Shown: one piece after another, positions 8,769 through 17,377 of the stretch
Layout: each line of letters opens with the position of its first letter
How positions within the stretch are numbered: the first letter of the stretch is position 1
Assembly: GCF_030816725.1 (NCBI RefSeq)
Contig: NZ_JAUSYG010000001.1
Span: 1,984,001 to 2,048,000 of the forward strand
Direction: 5' to 3'
Source of the DNA: Pseudarthrobacter defluvii
GTDB lineage: Bacteria; Actinomycetota; Actinomycetes; Actinomycetales; Micrococcaceae
Length of the DNA stretch: 64,000 nt
The notes under the pieces: generated by a model
Database searches by the model: none
The model's input: the letters and a program-made list of their open reading frames with translations, nothing else
Told to the model about the DNA's origin: nothing
Position numbers and translations under genes: made by a program

Positions 8769-8987
8769 ATGGATGCCGGGACGGTACTCGGGTTCATCGC
8801 AGGGTACGTTGCCACCCTCGCAGGCGTATTTCTCCTCTACCTCCCGGTCCTTGCGCTCGTCGTGGCCCTCTTGGTCGCGGCCGGTTTCCTTCAATTGCTG
8901 CTGCTGCCGGTCGCCATCCTGGTCCGCAAACTACGACGCTCGAAGCCTGAACCGGACACGGACGGCTCCTGGATTTTGGGACGCTAG
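8769..8987 (+). CDS. small membrane protein (72 aa)
   Basis: After a short start come two adjacent hydrophobic segments (about residues 5-28 and 30-52), then a basic stretch VRKLRRSK and an acidic tail. The topology looks like two membrane helices with a cytoplasmic basic end. The ATG at 8769 is chosen because AGGGAG precedes it by 6 nt; an earlier in-frame start would add 21 polar residues. No family is recognised. Confidence 0.6.
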   Translation: MDAGTVLGFIAGYVATLAGVFLLYLPVLALVVALLVAAGFLQLLLLPVAILVRKLRRSKPEPDTDGSWILGR

Positions 8988-9144
8988 GACCGGCGCGCGG
9001 GGCTGCAGCGCCTGGGTGTCCGCTTGCCTGCATCTTGACCGCTTCCGGCGCCGCCTGGTGATTCGGTGCTCCCCACTGGGTGGGCACCGCTCCTGCGGGT
9101 ACGTACCAGACAACATTCCGGGCGAGCCAGCAGTGGAGAGACAC

Positions 9145-9981
9145 ATGAGCGAAGAACGACGGCGGGAACTCGGGGAGTCCGACGCCCCAGTGGAACATGA
9201 CCTCAAGGAGTCGTTCGATAGGACGGTGGGCCAAGGAGCTGAGCGGCTGCACCGGACGATGAGGAACATCCTGGTGACCGGTGTGTTCGGTGGTTTTGAG
9301 GTGGGTCTCGGCATCATGGCTTACCTGGCGGTGCTTCACGCAACGGGCGACCATCTGCTCGCGGGTTTGGCGTTCAGCGTAGGGCTGATCGCCCTGCTGC
9401 TGGCACACAGCGAGTTGTTCACGGAGAACTTCCTGTTACCGGTGGCCGCCGTCGCTGCGAAGGAAGCAAGCTATACGCAGCTGGCAAAACTTTGGGGAGG
9501 AACCCTCCTTGCCAACCTGCTGGGCGGGTGGGTCTTCGTCTGGATCGTCATGGTGGCGTTCCCTGAGTGGTCACCAGTGGTCAGCGAGAGCGCCCACCAT
9601 TTCACCGATGCCCCGTTCTCGCTGCAGTCCATCGCCTTGGCGGTGCTGGGCGGAAGCACCATCACCCTGATGAGCAGGATGCAGCAGGGTACCGACAACG
9701 ATGTGGCGCGCATCGTGGCCACGGTTATCGGCGGGTTCCTGCTGGCCGCGCTGCCGCTCTTCCACTCGATCCTGGACTCCCTGCTGATCTTCGCCGCAAT
9801 CCATTCGGGCGCGGATATCAGCTACGCGCAGTGGCTGGGCTGGTTCGGCTACACCCTGCTGTTCAACGTGTTTGGCGGCATCGTCCTGGTAACCCTGTTG
9901 CGCCTGCTGCGGACAAAGGAACTAATCGACAAGCGGCGCACGGAGGCGCCATCGGACCCGGATGCCGCCCGGAACCGCTGA
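9145..9981 (+). CDS. formate/nitrite transporter (FNT) family channel
   Basis: A 278-residue integral membrane protein. A polar N-terminal tail (1-45) is followed by about six membrane helices starting at ILVTGVFGGFEVGLGIMAY; SELFTENFLLPV around residue 92 matches the conserved FNT loop, and a duplicated half is visible in GGSTITLMSRMQQGTDNDVARI. The family forms pentameric pores for small monovalent anions. This member belongs to the less-studied subgroup with long tails, so the transported ion is unknown. The ATG at 9145 has GGAGAG 4 nt upstream. Confidence 0.85.
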   Translation: MSEERRRELGESDAPVEHDLKESFDRTVGQGAERLHRTMRNILVTGVFGGFEVGLGIMAYLAVLHATGDHLLAGLAFSVGLIALLLAHSELFTENFLLPVAAVAAKEASYTQLAKLWGGTLLANLLGGWVFVWIVMVAFPEWSPVVSESAHHFTDAPFSLQSIALAVLGGSTITLMSRMQQGTDNDVARIVATVIGGFLLAALPLFHSILDSLLIFAAIHSGADISYAQWLGWFGYTLLFNVFGGIVLVTLLRLLRTKELIDKRRTEAPSDPDAARNR

Positions 9982-10073
9982 TCAGGGCCACCAGAAGCCG
10001 ATGCCCGGGTAAACACAGCAGCATCGGCCGGGAGCAGCAACGCTTTCGGTAGGTTGGAAGCCGGAAGGAATTT

Positions 10074-11123
10074 ATGCAACCGGACGTAGGAGAAGACGTG
10101 AAAGCAATCGTGTACGGAGCAACGGGTCCTTCATCTGTGCTGGAGCTTCAGGACAAACCGCTGCCGGCCCCGGGGGCAGGCGAGGTCCGTGTGCGCGTCA
10201 TCGTGTCCGGCGTGAACCCCACCGACTGGAAGTCACGGTCCGGCAGTGGAAGCAACAAACTGCCCGCCCCCAAGGTTCCCAACCAGGATGGAGCCGGGGT
10301 CGTGGACCAGCTGGGGTCGGGAGTGGCCGGCTTCAAGGTGGGCGACCGTGTGTGGCTCTGGGATGTCGCCTGGGGCAGTGACGAGGGAACGGCCCAGGAG
10401 TACGTCGTGGTGCCTGCCCACAAGGTCGTCGCCTTACCTGACGCCGAGTCTTTCGACACCGGCGCCTCGCTGGGGATTCCTGCACTGACGGCGCACCGGG
10501 CCCTGACAGCGAGCGAAGACGGACCCGCCAGGCTCTCCCCCGGTGCCCTGGCGGGCCGTACCGTGCTGGTCACCGGCGGTGCAGGTGCGGTAGGCCACGC
10601 GGGCATCCAACTCGCGCGGTGGGCCGGGGCTGCTGTTATCACTACCGTCAGCGGAGAGCGGAAGGCTGAACTTGCGCGACGCGCCGGAGCCGGCGTGGTC
10701 ATCAACTACCGGGCTGAGGACGTAGTTCACGCCGTCCAGGAAGCTGCCCCGGACGGAGTGGACATCATCGTCGACGTCAACGCGCCTGCGAACATCGAGG
10801 CAGACCTGCAGGTCCTTAAACCAGGCGGCACCATCTCCATTTACGCAGCGAACCCAGGGGAAGCGCTAAACGTTCCCATCCGCGAAAGCATGACCAAGAA
10901 CGTCCGCTATCAGTTCATCCTTACCTACACGGTGACGGACGAGCAGAAACACCAAGCTGTCGCTGCCGTCGCCGACGCCCTTGCCGCCGGCGCGCTGCGG
11001 GTCGGCGAAGACCAAGGGCTGCCGCTGGCGCGCTTCCCGCTTGAAGAGACGTCCGCAGCACACGACGCCGTGGAGCAGGGAACGATCGGAAAGGTACTCA
11101 TCGACGTCGCGCCGGCATCCTGA
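10074..11123 (+). CDS. zinc-free quinone oxidoreductase (MDR superfamily)
   Basis: A medium-chain dehydrogenase/reductase of the NADPH:quinone reductase type, 349 residues if the first ATG is used. The N-terminal GroES-like fold includes GEVRVRVIVSGVNPTDWKSR; the nucleotide-binding motif VTGGAGAVGHAGIQLA lies at ~166-181. The zinc-ligand cysteines of alcohol dehydrogenases are absent, as expected for quinone reductases. Two starts are credible: ATG 10074 (GGAAGGA upstream) and GTG 10098 (AGGAGA upstream, giving the family-typical opening VKAIVYGATG). It probably reduces quinones or enones with NADPH in the cytoplasm. Confidence 0.9.
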   Translation: MQPDVGEDVKAIVYGATGPSSVLELQDKPLPAPGAGEVRVRVIVSGVNPTDWKSRSGSGSNKLPAPKVPNQDGAGVVDQLGSGVAGFKVGDRVWLWDVAWGSDEGTAQEYVVVPAHKVVALPDAESFDTGASLGIPALTAHRALTASEDGPARLSPGALAGRTVLVTGGAGAVGHAGIQLARWAGAAVITTVSGERKAELARRAGAGVVINYRAEDVVHAVQEAAPDGVDIIVDVNAPANIEADLQVLKPGGTISIYAANPGEALNVPIRESMTKNVRYQFILTYTVTDEQKHQAVAAVADALAAGALRVGEDQGLPLARFPLEETSAAHDAVEQGTIGKVLIDVAPAS

Positions 11124-11246
11124 TCCCGGCGCCGGATCTCAGCGCGAGAGGCGGTCCCTGGCCGCGTGTTCAACCAGGACCGGTACGAACGCGCGCGGCT
11201 GCCGCGGGCGGTCCACGCCGATGCACCCGCGGCAGTGCCGCCGTCG

Positions 11247-11477
11247 TCAGTGCGGGTGCAGCCTGCGGCTCCGGGAATGCCGGTTCCGCCCCTGGGGGTG
11301 CGAACCGGCAGCGACCGGACGGAACTCGATTCGCCGCTTCTCCGTTCGGATGTCGCGCCGTTCCTGCCGCCGAGCCTTCCTTTCGGGACGGTCAATGGCG
11401 GACAGAATGGTCAGCGTCACGGTAATCCACAAGAACGCCGTCCCCAACACCAAGGCGATTTCCAGCTCAGTGCCCAT
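11247..11477 (-). CDS. small single-pass membrane protein (76 aa)
   Basis: Residues 4-27 form one membrane helix (IALVLGTAFLWITVTLTIL); the rest is strongly basic and Arg/Glu-rich, as in cytoplasmic tails. No family is recognised. A very good promoter makes it credible: TAAAAT ends 6 nt before the ATG and TTGGAG stands 16 nt further up. There is no Shine-Dalgarno, so the transcript is probably leaderless. Confidence 0.6.
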   Translation of the reverse strand: MGTELEIALVLGTAFLWITVTLTILSAIDRPERKARRQERRDIRTEKRRIEFRPVAAGSHPQGRNRHSRSRRLHPH

Positions 11478-11483
11478 GCACCA

Positions 11484-11511
11484 ATTTTAGGCCGCAGGGG
11501 CCGCACTCCAA
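11484..11511 (-). promoter_or_regulatory. promoter of leaderless small membrane protein
   Basis: On the minus strand: TTGGAG (11506-11511), a 16-nt spacer, TAAAAT (11484-11489), then 6 nt to the ATG at 11477. Confidence 0.6.
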
Positions 11512-11551
11512 CCCCTGCGGACCCACATATCGACGCGCAAATCCGCAGCAT

Positions 11552-12523
11552 CTAGAAGAGCCCCAGCCCCCTGACGGCAGCCATGACGTCGGACACCTGG
11601 ACGGCGAGCAGGGCAGGATCGGGCTGCGCCGCGAACGTGTCCCCACGCCGGAGTTCCGCGCGGGTAAGGACCACGTGTGGCCCCGGCGGCGGACCCCAGA
11701 TCTCCGGCGGGGCCGGGCCGAAAAGCACCACGGAGGGGGTGCCGTACGCGGACGCCAAATGCGCCGCCCCCGTATCGGCCGAGACCACCAGGCGTGCGGC
11801 GGCGATAGTGGCAGCGAACTCGCCAAGGCCCAGTACGCCGGCAAGGACGGCGGTGCCCGGAAGCCCTGCGAGGCGGCACACTTCCTCAGCCCGTTCCCGT
11901 TCGGAGGTGCCCCCGGTGAAGACCACCTGGTGTCCGGCGTCTGCGAGCGCTGCTGCCACCGCAGCAAAGCGCTCCGCCGGCCACAGCCTGCTGCCGTATG
12001 CCGCCCCCACATGAAGGACCGTGGCGCCGGGGACAGGGCTTGGCACATGCGGCGTGTTCAGCTGCACGTCCAGCGGGTCCGCCTCGATGCCGTGCCATTC
12101 CACAAGCCTTACCCAGCGTTCACGCTCGTGCAGTTCGGGGCGCCACGGCGGGCCATTCCGGTGGGCGCCTCGGTGGCCCACGGTGTGCCGGGCCTTGAGT
12201 GCGTCAATCCGCCCCTGGCTTTCGGGACCGCTGCCGTGCAGGTTGATGGCCACGTCCACCACGCCCGGTTCCAGCGCCAGCGGCTCGTCCAGGCCGTGCG
12301 TGGGCAGCAGTTCGTAGCCGCCGACGAGCCCCAAGGCTTCGGACAGCCAGCCTTGTGCCGCGTAGCGCAGCCGGTGCTCGGGAAAGGCCCGCCGGATGCC
12401 TTTCAGGGCCGGCACGGCCACCAGCAGATCACCCAGCTTCAGGGCGCGCAGGACCAGGAGCTCCGGCTTCCCGTCGGCAGGGATCGTATCGGCAAGCTGC
12501 TGCGCAGTTTCGGCGCCGGTCAT
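11552..12523 (-). CDS. glycosyltransferase family 9 protein
   Basis: A 323-residue GT9 (heptosyltransferase-like) enzyme with a GT-B fold. The N-lobe opens with LLVLRALKLGDLLVAVPAL, the family signature. The C-lobe has VLHVGAAYGSRLWPAERFAAVA (donor-binding) and VSADTGAAHLASAYGTPSVVLFGP. In Gram-negative bacteria GT9 enzymes add heptose to LPS; here the acceptor must be another wall or extracellular glycan and is unknown. Its ATG overlaps the stop codon of the upstream GT9 gene (ATGA), so the two are translationally coupled and probably act on one pathway. Confidence 0.9.
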   Translation of the reverse strand: MTGAETAQQLADTIPADGKPELLVLRALKLGDLLVAVPALKGIRRAFPEHRLRYAAQGWLSEALGLVGGYELLPTHGLDEPLALEPGVVDVAINLHGSGPESQGRIDALKARHTVGHRGAHRNGPPWRPELHERERWVRLVEWHGIEADPLDVQLNTPHVPSPVPGATVLHVGAAYGSRLWPAERFAAVAAALADAGHQVVFTGGTSERERAEEVCRLAGLPGTAVLAGVLGLGEFAATIAAARLVVSADTGAAHLASAYGTPSVVLFGPAPPEIWGPPPGPHVVLTRAELRRGDTFAAQPDPALLAVQVSDVMAAVRGLGLF

Positions 12524-13662
12524 GCGTCCTGCCTCTCGAATTGCGTGGCGGTGAGGCTGCGGACGTCCTCGTACACCTCGGCAACCCCAATCCCTGCCAC
12601 CACCGAGTCGTCATGGGAGCAGCGCGGTGCCGTCCAGCCCACCTGGGTCACATCGATGCCGCATGTGGGGCAGCTTGTCACCCAGGAGGCGTGCACGCGG
12701 TGAAGGCTTCTGCCCAGCGCGCCGGCGTTGATCACGTTGCCCGCCCAGAAGATCCCGACCGTGGGCACGCCGAGCGCCTGCGCAAGGTGGCGGGGGCCGC
12801 TGTCATTGGCCACAACAACATCAGCTTTCGCCAACAAGGCCACCAGCCCTGCCATGTCAAGGGCGCCGGCCACGGATTGGACGGCCGCTGAACCCGCCTG
12901 CCGGGCTATTCCCTCCGCCAGGTCCTGCTCGCTGCTGTCCCCAACGATGACCACCCGGGACCCGTCGGCAGCGCACGCGGCAGCGAGTTCGGCGAACTTG
13001 TCGACGGGCCAACGACGGCGGGGATCGGTGGCGCCGGGGTGGATCACCACCAGGGGCTGGCCGGCGTCGCCGTCGGCAGCTTCCGGGGCGGATCCGCCTC
13101 CGGCAGGTGCCAGCCGCGCCTCGAGGTCGACGGGGAAGGCGCCGGCGAACCCCGCCACCTCCAGCGCCCTTAACGGTTCGTGCTGGTAGTAGAGGTAGGG
13201 AACAGTGCGTTCCAGGCTGGCAGCGTCCGGTGTCCTGGTGCCCACCGTGTGACGGGCCCCCAGCCGGAGCAGGAAGGGATTCGAATACCGCCCGCCGCCG
13301 TGAACCTGGACGGCGAGGTCGAATTTCCGGCTGCGCATCTGCGCAAAGAACCGTTCCAGTTCCTCCGGATCCTCTTCCCCGGGCCGGACTCCCTCTGCGA
13401 AGGGCAGGACCACCACTTCGTCGACGGGGCTCTTCAGGGCCTCCATCAGCGCCTTGTGGATCGGCGTGCCGAGCAGGGTGATGGTGGCCGCAGGGTAGGC
13501 CGCCTTCAGCGCAGCCATTGCCGGGATGGCGAAGATCAGGTCCCCCAGTCCGCCGCCGCGCAGGACGACGATCCTGGAGACGGCCTCGAACTTCTCCAGC
13601 ACGGGACCGACACCCACGCCCACCTGTCCGGCACCGCCGAACTCTGCGGTGAGTTGTTCCAA
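12520..13662 (-). CDS. glycosyltransferase family 9 protein with Cys cluster
   Basis: A second GT9 enzyme, about 380 residues. It has IVVLRGGGLGDLIFAIPAM at the start of the N-lobe, VVIHPGATDPRRRWPVDKFAEL in the C-lobe and VVANDSGPRHLAQALGVPTVGIFW near the end. A SCPTCGID...RCSH cluster near the C-terminus could bind a metal. The start is uncertain: TTG 13662 (AAGGGG 6 nt upstream) is used; ATG 13713 would add 17 residues but has a poorly spaced ribosome site. It is the first gene of a two-gene operon with the GT9 protein that follows. Donor and acceptor are unknown. Confidence 0.88.
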   Translation of the reverse strand: MEQLTAEFGGAGQVGVGVGPVLEKFEAVSRIVVLRGGGLGDLIFAIPAMAALKAAYPAATITLLGTPIHKALMEALKSPVDEVVVLPFAEGVRPGEEDPEELERFFAQMRSRKFDLAVQVHGGGRYSNPFLLRLGARHTVGTRTPDAASLERTVPYLYYQHEPLRALEVAGFAGAFPVDLEARLAPAGGGSAPEAADGDAGQPLVVIHPGATDPRRRWPVDKFAELAAACAADGSRVVIVGDSSEQDLAEGIARQAGSAAVQSVAGALDMAGLVALLAKADVVVANDSGPRHLAQALGVPTVGIFWAGNVINAGALGRSLHRVHASWVTSCPTCGIDVTQVGWTAPRCSHDDSVVAGIGVAEVYEDVRSLTATQFERQDA

Positions 13663-13868
13663 AATCTGCCCCTTCCGTCGTGCAGGGGGACCGGCAACCG
13701 CCCGTCCCTCCATGCCCTTGCAGCCGCACTGCGCTTTGCAGGCCTGCGGCCGTTCCCTTGAACCTTTACCCAACCGGCAGCGGATCTACGCTCCCTGTTG
13801 GGGAATACCGGCCCGATGCTGTACGTTTCATACCCGACAGCCAATCAAAGAAAAGAGAAGCACCCAAA

Positions 13869-14171
13869 GTGGCAACCGATTACGATGAACTGCGTTCCGA
13901 CGTCAAGGAATCGCAGGACAACTCACTCGAGCAGCTCCAGTCAGCCAATGCTCCCGACGCCCGCAGTGTTGTGCAGGAGTTGGACGAGGCTGACGGGCTG
14001 GACGGCGCCGGCGTCCCTGGCGGCGAATTCGTCGCTGAGGAGCTCGTAGTCCAGGTCATCCCGCAGGCTGAGGACGAGTTCACCTGCTACTCCTGCTTCC
14101 TGGTCCGCCACCGGTCCCAGATTGCCCGGCAAAAAGACGGCCACAGCTACTGCACCGAGTGCGAAGGCTAG
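13869..14171 (+). CDS. DUF4193 family zinc-ribbon protein
   Basis: A 100-residue acidic protein of the actinobacterial DUF4193 family. Residues 1-65 are rich in Asp/Glu (ATDYDELRSDVKESQDNSLEQ opening region); the end has CYSC (72-75 region) and CTEC separated by a basic stretch, a four-Cys zinc ribbon. The family is conserved across Actinobacteria next to genes for core functions, but its role is unproven. GTG 13869 is chosen because the family starts with the same VATDYDELR-like sequence; AGAGAAG lies upstream. Confidence 0.85.
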   Translation: MATDYDELRSDVKESQDNSLEQLQSANAPDARSVVQELDEADGLDGAGVPGGEFVAEELVVQVIPQAEDEFTCYSCFLVRHRSQIARQKDGHSYCTECEG

Positions 14172-14209
14172 CCGACAAGCTTCCGGAGTGGCAGCACCAG
14201 CGCCCTTAC

Positions 14210-14243
14210 CCGAAAGGCACGCCGCACCAGGCGTGCCTTTCGG
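14210..14243 (+). terminator. hairpin after DUF4193 gene
   Basis: A perfect 14-bp stem (14210-14223 with 14230-14243) with a 6-nt loop, followed by CTTTAA. A likely intrinsic terminator with a short T-tract. Confidence 0.75.
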
Positions 14244-14337
14244 CTTTAACCATCCGTCCGGCCCACGTCCGTAGCGTTGGGCAGATAACGTACGACGCCG
14301 GGCAGTCACCCCGGCGGCCGGCAGCCAGGAGGCAACG

Positions 14338-15069
14338 GTGGACAGCCCCGCCAGCTTTTGGAGCGCGTTCAACGCCGCCTTCACCCAAACGAACGTACCT
14401 CCCGTCACGTGGGTTGAGATGCTCCTGTCCCTGGCGGCCGCCGTCGTCCTCTCCATCCCGCGCGGCAGCTGGCGTTACTTCGGGCTCCTCGCCACCGCAA
14501 CGCACGAACTGGGCCACGCGTTTGCCGCCGTCACCTCAGGACAGCGGCTGTCAGGTATCCGGCTCCGGCTTGACCATTCCGGAACCACCACCACCTACAG
14601 CCGGAGCAGGCTGGCTGCAGCATGGTCGTGTTTTTGGGGCTACCCGGTGCCTGCAATGGTTGGTGCCGCCTTCGTCTGGTGCGGGCTCAGCGGCTGGGGT
14701 CCCGCCGCCATGGCCGCCAGTGCGCTGGTCCTGGCAGCATCCCTGATTTTCCTTCGCAACCTGGCCGGGTTCGCCATCACCACCGCCGCCATCGCCGGCG
14801 CGGCCGCATTGGCCTTCCTTGCTCCCGGTTCCGTGGTGGGCCACGTGTCCGTCATCCTCGGCCTGGCACTGCTGGTGGCCGGCGTCCGGGACCTGCTCAA
14901 ACTCACCAATGTGCACCTCCGCCGTCGGGACCGCCTTACCAGCTCCGACGCCTACCTCCTGTACCGCGCCACCTCGGTCCCGTCCGGCATCTGGATCGCC
15001 CTGTTCACACTCCTCGTGGCCGGGGCCTGGTTGGCGGCGTGGCAGGCAATCTCGGTAATCCTGCTGTAA
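14338..15069 (+). CDS. M50B-type membrane metallopeptidase-like protein
   Basis: A 243-residue membrane protein with six or so hydrophobic segments. The zinc motif HELGH is at 56-60, inside the second segment (LLATATHELGHAFAAVTSGQRL), as in M50 site-2-protease relatives. The second M50 motif (N/DPxG) is not evident, although DLLKLTNVHL near residue 190 lies where a third ligand could sit, so proteolytic activity is not certain. The GTG at 14338 has AGGAGG 5 nt upstream. Relatives are common in Actinobacteria and uncharacterised. Confidence 0.75.
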   Translation: MDSPASFWSAFNAAFTQTNVPPVTWVEMLLSLAAAVVLSIPRGSWRYFGLLATATHELGHAFAAVTSGQRLSGIRLRLDHSGTTTTYSRSRLAAAWSCFWGYPVPAMVGAAFVWCGLSGWGPAAMAASALVLAASLIFLRNLAGFAITTAAIAGAAALAFLAPGSVVGHVSVILGLALLVAGVRDLLKLTNVHLRRRDRLTSSDAYLLYRATSVPSGIWIALFTLLVAGAWLAAWQAISVILL

Positions 15070-15096
15070 GGCGTCTGCATCCCAAGGGCCCACGCA

Positions 15097-15102
15097 TAGG
15101 CT
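15097..15102 (+). promoter_or_regulatory. -10 element of leaderless GST-type gene
   Basis: TAGGCT ends 6 nt before the ATG at 15109; there is no Shine-Dalgarno. Confidence 0.45.
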
Positions 15103-15108
15103 GGTGGC

Positions 15109-16203
15109 ATGAGCCAGGAAACGGAAAGCACCCGCACAGCAGCCGACAGCACGAACGGGAACAGTACCCGCGGAGCATATGTGACAGGCGGTGCGGAATT
15201 CACCCGCGATACCAACTACATCGAGGACCGCATCACCAGGAACGCTTCTCCCGGCAGCAACGGCGAACCCGGCTGGCCGGTGGAGGCAGGGCGTTACCGC
15301 CTCATTGCCGCCAGGGCCTGCCCATGGGCCAACCGCACGGTCATTGTCCGCAGGCTGCTGGGGCTGGAAGAGGCAATCTCGCTGGGCCAGCCCGGCCCCA
15401 CCCACGATGCGCGCTCCTGGACTTTCGACCTCGATCCCGGCGGCGTGGATCCGGTCCTCGGCATCGAGCGCCTGCAGGTGGCCTATTTCAAGCGTTTTCC
15501 GGGCTATCCCCGCGGCATCACCGTGCCTGCCCTCGTGGACGTGCGCACCGGAGAAGTGGTGACCAATAACTTCCCCCAGATGACCCTGGACTTTTCAACG
15601 GAGTGGACCGAGTTCCACCGGCCTGGCGCACCGCAACTCTACCCGGAGCACCTCCGCGAGGAGATCGACCAGGTGAACAAGCGGGTTTTCACCGAGGTCA
15701 ACAACGGCGTGTACCGCTGCGGCTTCGCAGGCTCGCAGGAGGCGTATGACGCGGCGTACGAGCGACTGTGGACTGCGATGGACTGGCTGGAGGAGCGTCT
15801 CTCGCGGCAGCGCTACCTGGTGGGTGACACCATTACCGAAGCAGACGTCCGGCTGTTCACAACACTGGCCAGGTTCGACCCCGTGTACCACGGACACTTC
15901 AAGTGCAACCGGCAGAAACTCAGCGAGATGCCCAACCTGTGGGGCTACGCCCGGGACCTGTTCCAGACACCGGGATTCGGCGACACCATCGACTTCGTAC
16001 AGATCAAGCGGCACTACTACATCGTGCATGAGGACATCAATCCCACCGGCATCGTCCCGGCGGGTCCGGACCTGGGCGGATGGCTGGAAGAGCACGGCCG
16101 CGAGTCCCTCGGCGGGCGGCCGTTCGGTGACGGCACTCCGCCGGGGCCGGTCCGGCCGGGCGAGGAAGTGGCGCCCGGACACGGCGCCCGAAGTACGGCT
16201 TAA
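15109..16203 (+). CDS. glutathione S-transferase xi-class / glutathionyl-hydroquinone reductase family
   Basis: A 364-residue cytoplasmic enzyme. The family Cys motif CPWA is at 71-74 (Cys71 catalytic), followed by the thioredoxin-like domain; VTNNFPQMTLDFSTEW near residue 155 is typical of the YqjG/Omega-xi group, and the helical domain contains YLVGDTITEADVRLFTTLARFD. Relatives remove glutathione (or, in mycothiol-using Actinobacteria, probably mycothiol) from S-conjugated hydroquinones. An Arthrobacter-type cell makes mycothiol, so a mycothiol-dependent reaction is the better guess. Asn rather than the usual His follows CPWA. The C-terminal tail after ~325 is low-complexity Gly/Pro. Confidence 0.88.
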   Translation: MSQETESTRTAADSTNGNSTRGAYVTGGAEFTRDTNYIEDRITRNASPGSNGEPGWPVEAGRYRLIAARACPWANRTVIVRRLLGLEEAISLGQPGPTHDARSWTFDLDPGGVDPVLGIERLQVAYFKRFPGYPRGITVPALVDVRTGEVVTNNFPQMTLDFSTEWTEFHRPGAPQLYPEHLREEIDQVNKRVFTEVNNGVYRCGFAGSQEAYDAAYERLWTAMDWLEERLSRQRYLVGDTITEADVRLFTTLARFDPVYHGHFKCNRQKLSEMPNLWGYARDLFQTPGFGDTIDFVQIKRHYYIVHEDINPTGIVPAGPDLGGWLEEHGRESLGGRPFGDGTPPGPVRPGEEVAPGHGARSTA

Positions 16204-16208
16204 CCACC

Positions 16209-16228
16209 GAAGGAAATCGCTTTCCTTC
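16209..16228 (+). other. short hairpin before serine hydrolase gene
   Basis: A perfect 8-bp stem (16209-16216 with 16221-16228) directly after the stop codon of the preceding gene. It could be a weak terminator; the following gene has GGAGAC at its start. Confidence 0.35.
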
Positions 16229-16240
16229 TACAGTGGAGAC

Positions 16241-17350
16241 ATGCAGACTTCTCTCGGTTTTGTGGCGCCCGGGTACGACAACGTCCTGGCCCTGTTCGAT
16301 TCCCTTCTCGCCGCGGACCCCAGCTATAGTGCGCAGCTCGCTGTATATCGGCAGGGGGTGCCGGTGGTGCAACTGTCGGGCGGGCCGGACATGGCGGCCG
16401 AAACGCTGACCGGCGCCTATTCCTGTTCCAAAGGCGTTGCCGCGATGGTCATCGCCCTCCTGGTCCAGGACGGCGTCCTGGACCTGGAAAGGACAGTGGC
16501 CCACTACTGGCCCGAATTCGCAGCGCATGGAAAAGACCGGCTGTTGGTCAGGGAGGCGCTGTCGCACCAGGCGGGGCTGCTCGGAGTTGAAGGCGGTTTC
16601 GGGCTGGACGAGTTCACAACAGCCCGGGCCGCCGCCCGGCTGGCCGCTGCCGCCCCCGCATGGGAACCCGGCCGGCAGTTCGGCTACCACGCCCTCACCA
16701 TCGGAATCCTAATGGAGGAGTTGTGCCGCCGGACCACGGGCGAAGCACTTCAGCATATTTATGACCGGAGGATCCGTAAACCGCAGGAAGTGGATTTTTT
16801 CCTGGGCCTTCCGGAGGACCTGGAACCGCGGTACCGGGACGTCCTCTACGAGCAAGACCCGGACCAGCCGTGGGTAGACCCGCTCAGCCTTGAGGGCCTG
16901 AACAGCAACGCCCCCGTCAGCACCATCATGGAACTTCCGAACATCCGGTCCGTGCGTGCTGCCGGCATGTCTGCCGCGGGCGGCGTGGGATCTGCCGACG
17001 GCCTGGCCCGGCTGTACGCGGCAGCGACCACCGGGGTAGACGGCAATGAGCCGTTCCTCTCCGGCGGGACCATCGCGGCCATGGCGCGCGAGCAGGTGTG
17101 GGGCCTGGACCGGTCCTCCGGCCTGGACAATGCCTTCGCCGTCGTTTTCATGAAACCCCACCTGTCGCGGAACTTCGGGAGCCACCGGGCCTTCGGCCAC
17201 GAGGGAGCCAACGCCGCCCTGGGTTTCGCCGATCCCTCGTACGGCCTGGGCTTCGGCTACATCCCCCGGCGTGCGGAAGAGGGCCGCACCGCGGGCCGCG
17301 CCCACAGGCTGGCCGCTGAGGTAAGGCTCTCAGCAGCAGGTTTGTCCTGA
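16241..17350 (+). CDS. beta-lactamase-fold serine hydrolase (class C / EstB-like)
   Basis: A 369-residue enzyme of the serine beta-lactamase/esterase family. The SxxK motif is Ser61-Cys-Ser-Lys64 (YSCSKG). The tyrosine motif is the GYHA around residue 148, replacing Y-x-N as in EstB-type esterases. A C-terminal HEGANAALGFADP stands in for the KTG-type motif. There is no signal peptide, so it is cytoplasmic and more likely an esterase or amidase than a beta-lactamase. The ATG at 16241 has GGAGAC directly upstream. Confidence 0.87.
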   Translation: MQTSLGFVAPGYDNVLALFDSLLAADPSYSAQLAVYRQGVPVVQLSGGPDMAAETLTGAYSCSKGVAAMVIALLVQDGVLDLERTVAHYWPEFAAHGKDRLLVREALSHQAGLLGVEGGFGLDEFTTARAAARLAAAAPAWEPGRQFGYHALTIGILMEELCRRTTGEALQHIYDRRIRKPQEVDFFLGLPEDLEPRYRDVLYEQDPDQPWVDPLSLEGLNSNAPVSTIMELPNIRSVRAAGMSAAGGVGSADGLARLYAAATTGVDGNEPFLSGGTIAAMAREQVWGLDRSSGLDNAFAVVFMKPHLSRNFGSHRAFGHEGANAALGFADPSYGLGFGYIPRRAEEGRTAGRAHRLAAEVRLSAAGLS

Positions 17351-17370
17351 CGCACCCCCGGCCCTACTGT
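17342..17370 (+). promoter_or_regulatory. promoter of leaderless FUSC-like gene
   Basis: TTGTCC (17342-17347), a 17-nt spacer and TACTGT (17365-17370), ending 7 nt before the ATG at 17378. It overlaps the end of the preceding gene. Confidence 0.55.
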
Positions 17371-17377
17371 TGTCCGG

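Noticed and set aside
16209..16228. Hairpin as a riboswitch or attenuator
   Set aside because: Only 8 bp, no T-tract and no conserved aptamer-like sequence; most likely a weak stop signal for the preceding gene.
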